From Silanimonas sp021297925 (GTDB taxonomy: Bacteria; Pseudomonadota; Gammaproteobacteria; Xanthomonadales; Xanthomonadaceae), in assembly GCA_027532825.1 (NCBI GenBank), contig JAPZTL010000008.1, positions 310,001 to 374,000 of the forward strand: DNA of 64,000 nucleotides, given 5' to 3'. The notes beneath the pieces were generated by a model. The model ran no database searches, had not been told where the DNA came from, and saw nothing but the letters and a program-made list of their open reading frames with translations. The position numbers and the translations under genes are program-made. This document shows positions 62,974-64,000 of the stretch, one piece after another (positions within the stretch are counted from its first letter, which is position 1; each line of letters opens with the position of its first letter).

Positions 62974-63849
62974 TCATGGATTTTCTCCAAGCTGCAAGGC
63001 CCGCCACTCGCGCGGCGAGCGGCCCATGCGCTCGCGGAAGGCGCGGGAGAACGCCGCCGAACCGCTGAAGCCGAGCCGGTCCGCCACCAGGCCCACCGGG
63101 CGCCCCGCGCGAAGATCGCGACAGGCCAAGTCGATGCGCCAAGCGTTGAGGTAGGCCGCCGGCGTCGTGCCCACCACGCGGGCAAAGGTGTCCGCGAAGG
63201 CACTGCGTGACAGGCCCGCCACCGCGGCCATCCGAGCGAGCGGCCAGGCCTCGCCCGGTGCGTGATGCAGGGCGGTGAGCAACGGCGCCAGCCGCGGGTG
63301 TGCCAGCCCGGCCATCACGCCCGTGCGGCCGACGCCGGCGTGTTCGTCGGACAGCAGCGCCCGCAACACCTGCACCAGCACCACGTCGAACAGGCGGTCG
63401 AGCACCACGCGGCTGCCGCAGGCCACGCGGTCGGCTTCCGCGAACAGCAGGGTCAGCGTGTCCTGCAGGCCCGGCACTGCCGCCACCGGAAGGATCACCG
63501 CGTCGGGCAGCGCTGCAGCGATCGGGTGACGGTCGCCACCTTCGAAGGCCAGCGTCGCGCAGACGAAGTCCGCACCGTCCACCGGCGGGTTCACGAAGGC
63601 GTGGTCGAAGGATCGTGGATAGAACAGCAGTGCCGGCGCCGGCACCGTGCGCAGCGCGCCGTCCTCGCCGTGCCGCACCTTCAGCTCGCCCTGCCGTAGC
63701 ACGTGCAAGAAAGCGCGGCCGGGTTCGGGCGCGAAGCGTGTGATGCCGCAGAGCGCGCCGGCATGGAACAGCTCGGCCCGTACGCGGAAGCGGTCGAGCA
63801 GGGGGCCGAGGCGGTCAATCGGCGGGGTGGGCAGCGTTGCCGGATTCAT
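62974..63849 (-). CDS. AraC-family regulator with cupin-type N-terminal domain
   Basis: 291 residues. Residues about 10-190 form an AraC/cupin_6-like sensing domain (CGITRFAPEPGRAFLHVLRQGELKV; ALLFYPRSFDHAFV). The C-terminal HTH pair is PLARMAAVAGLSRSAFADTFARVVGTTPAAYLNAWRIDLA and PVGLVADRLGFSGSAAFSRAFRERMGRSPREWR. Divergent from the gene that starts at 63958 with 108 bases between; it probably controls that gene, as cupin_6 AraC proteins often regulate an adjacent oxidoreductase or exporter. Confidence 0.92.
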   Translation of the reverse strand: MNPATLPTPPIDRLGPLLDRFRVRAELFHAGALCGITRFAPEPGRAFLHVLRQGELKVRHGEDGALRTVPAPALLFYPRSFDHAFVNPPVDGADFVCATLAFEGGDRHPIAAALPDAVILPVAAVPGLQDTLTLLFAEADRVACGSRVVLDRLFDVVLVQVLRALLSDEHAGVGRTGVMAGLAHPRLAPLLTALHHAPGEAWPLARMAAVAGLSRSAFADTFARVVGTTPAAYLNAWRIDLACRDLRAGRPVGLVADRLGFSGSAAFSRAFRERMGRSPREWRALQLGENP

Positions 63850-63957
63850 TGCAAAGAAATGCGGACTAAACGATGCTCATAGTCCTGCATGACCCCGGAT
63901 CATGGCAACACCCCGGCGGCACCCGCCCCGGATTCCTCACCCTCCCTGGAGTTACTC

Positions 63958-64000
63958 ATGAGCCGTCTTTCCCTCGATCGCGCCGCCCTGCCGGCCGCCA
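63958..64000 (+). CDS. Start of a gene running off the window
   Basis: Only the first 14 codons are present (MSRLSLDRAALPAA). The ATG has GGAG six bases upstream and faces the AraC/cupin gene, so it is likely the regulated partner. Too short to name. Confidence 0.55.
   Translation, partial: MSRLSLDRAALPAA

Overview
The window is GC-rich and reads as a chromosomal segment of a gammaproteobacterium, most likely of the Lysobacteraceae (Xanthomonadaceae). The support is the order carboxypeptidase - DUF493 - lipB - lipA, a B12-dependent split ribonucleotide reductase, HtrA and HDOD proteins, and an ISXO2-like (IS1595 family) insertion sequence. The family placement is inference from gene content and composition; no 16S or marker tree is possible here.

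Bases 1-26970 look like backbone. They hold lipoate synthesis (lipB, lipA), tail-specific protease, a DMT exporter, an ABC ATPase with a permease fused to an M1-type peptidase, a WYL regulator facing a small ABM-like gene across a palindromic operator, a four-gene MacAB-like export operon, an HDOD protein, an M17 aminopeptidase, a NatAB-like exporter, a HAD phosphatase, an HtrA protease and the RNR locus. The RNR locus has two NrdR-like boxes, nrdJa, a histone H1-like gene, nrdJb and a terminator.

An IS1595-family element (26971-28057) sits exactly in the T-tract of the nrdJb terminator, with T8 flanks. Just behind it starts an island with AT-richer stretches. Its first part is three overlapping tyrosine-recombinase genes plus a small coiled-coil/Cys protein (28122-33736), a mobility module resembling Tn554-like or Gamma-Mobile-Trio modules. 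Its cargo is defence-like: an SseB-like gene pair, an XRE regulator, a type I restriction-modification operon (hsdM, hsdS, two unknown genes, a GIY-YIG/DUF4357 gene, hsdR), a 1798-residue nuclease/P-loop/helical-repeat protein built like an Avs (AVAST) sensor, and a 1063-residue protein with an Mrr-like nuclease front end. The last two are the best candidates for poorly described immunity genes.

From about 49.5 kb to 62.9 kb, four copies of a hairpin-capable repeat (two sharing a perfect 43-bp core) punctuate the sequence. Between them lie discrete modules: the nuclease gene with a DUF3313 lipoprotein and a five-gene minus-strand operon (unknown - SDR - DedA-like - secreted protein - AraC); AraC plus GNAT; and LysR - DoxX - GST - GST. 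An AraC/cupin regulator and the start of a divergent gene close the window. No tRNA, rRNA or CRISPR array was seen.
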